From NCBI GenBank assembly GCA_002427165.1, contig DIQB01000042.1, positions 1 to 13,262 on the forward strand: DNA of 13,262 bases, given 5' to 3'. Source of the stretch: Firmicutes bacterium UBA5473 (GTDB lineage: Bacteria; Bacillota; DTU084). The notes under the pieces are model-generated. The model saw nothing but the letters and a program-made list of their open reading frames with translations, was not told the DNA's origin and ran no database searches. Of the stretch, positions 13,211 through 13,262 are shown piece by piece; positions within the stretch are counted from its first letter, which is position 1, and every line of letters starts with the position of its first letter. The translations under genes and the position numbers were made by a program.

Positions 13211-13262
13211 TTGACACTAAATTGTAAGTATCCTGAGCTATTATCTCCTCTTCGTTTGCACT
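13206..13262 (-). CDS. C-terminal fragment of an unidentified minus-strand gene
   Basis: The last 18 codons and TAA stop of a frame open to the window edge, reading SANEEEIIAQDTYNLVSR. The composition is protein-like and the stop sits directly against a terminator that points the same way, which supports a real gene end. No family can be assigned from so few residues. Confidence 0.45.
   Translation of the reverse strand, partial: SANEEEIIAQDTYNLVSR

Overview
The window looks like chromosome from an endospore-forming, probably anaerobic Firmicute of the Clostridia/Peptococcaceae type. The reasons are AGGAGG-type ribosome binding sites before almost every gene, frequent TTG and GTG starts, near-consensus sigma-A promoters, a cluster of GerP-like spore proteins with a CotM/CotP-like small heat shock protein, and a four-domain CoA-disulfide reductase/rhodanese/TusA/DsrE fusion. 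I cannot name the species from sequence alone.

Layout, left to right. (1) 1-558, minus strand: a VapBC-like toxin-antitoxin pair, a ribbon-helix-helix antitoxin followed by a PIN-domain toxin cut by the window edge. (2) 669-3532, plus strand: a sulfur-metabolism operon. A small ArsR-family repressor with its own promoter and two palindromes is followed by the multidomain reductase and a strong terminator. (3) 3694-5025, plus strand: a free-standing AAA/DUF4143 ATPase of unknown role. (4) 5347-6739: a divergent spore-type cluster. A GerPF-like gene and an Hsp20 gene run leftward from a sigma-K-like promoter; a second GerPF-like gene and a GerPC-like gene run rightward. (5) 6819-9448: a defence-like patch. 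A plus-strand EVE/Mrr-N-terminal-like protein converges on a minus-strand two-gene operon, an OLD/RloA-like ATPase and an RloB-like Toprim protein, which resembles AbiL. The two minus-strand genes look clearly more AT-rich than their neighbours. (6) 9772-12215, minus strand: a complete polar amino acid ABC importer (binding lipoprotein, permease, ATPase) with promoter, intercistronic hairpin and terminator. (7) 12302-13036, minus strand: a HicAB toxin-antitoxin operon with a perfect-consensus promoter whose spacer is a palindrome. (8) 13182-13262: a terminator and what is probably the last 18 codons of another minus-strand gene.

How the parts relate. The ArsR protein probably senses sulfide, persulfide or a thiol/metal signal and controls the reductase, which would handle CoA persulfide/disulfide and pass sulfane sulfur between its C-terminal domains. 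The GerP-like and Hsp20 genes are probably mother-cell, spore-coat genes. The two toxin-antitoxin modules, the DUF4143 ATPase, the EVE-like protein and the ATPase/RloB pair give the window an accessory, defence-island character around housekeeping genes. The most interesting items are the ATPase/RloB pair, the long out-of-frame overlap between the GerPF-like and Hsp20 genes, and the palindrome arrangements at the arsR and hicA promoters.
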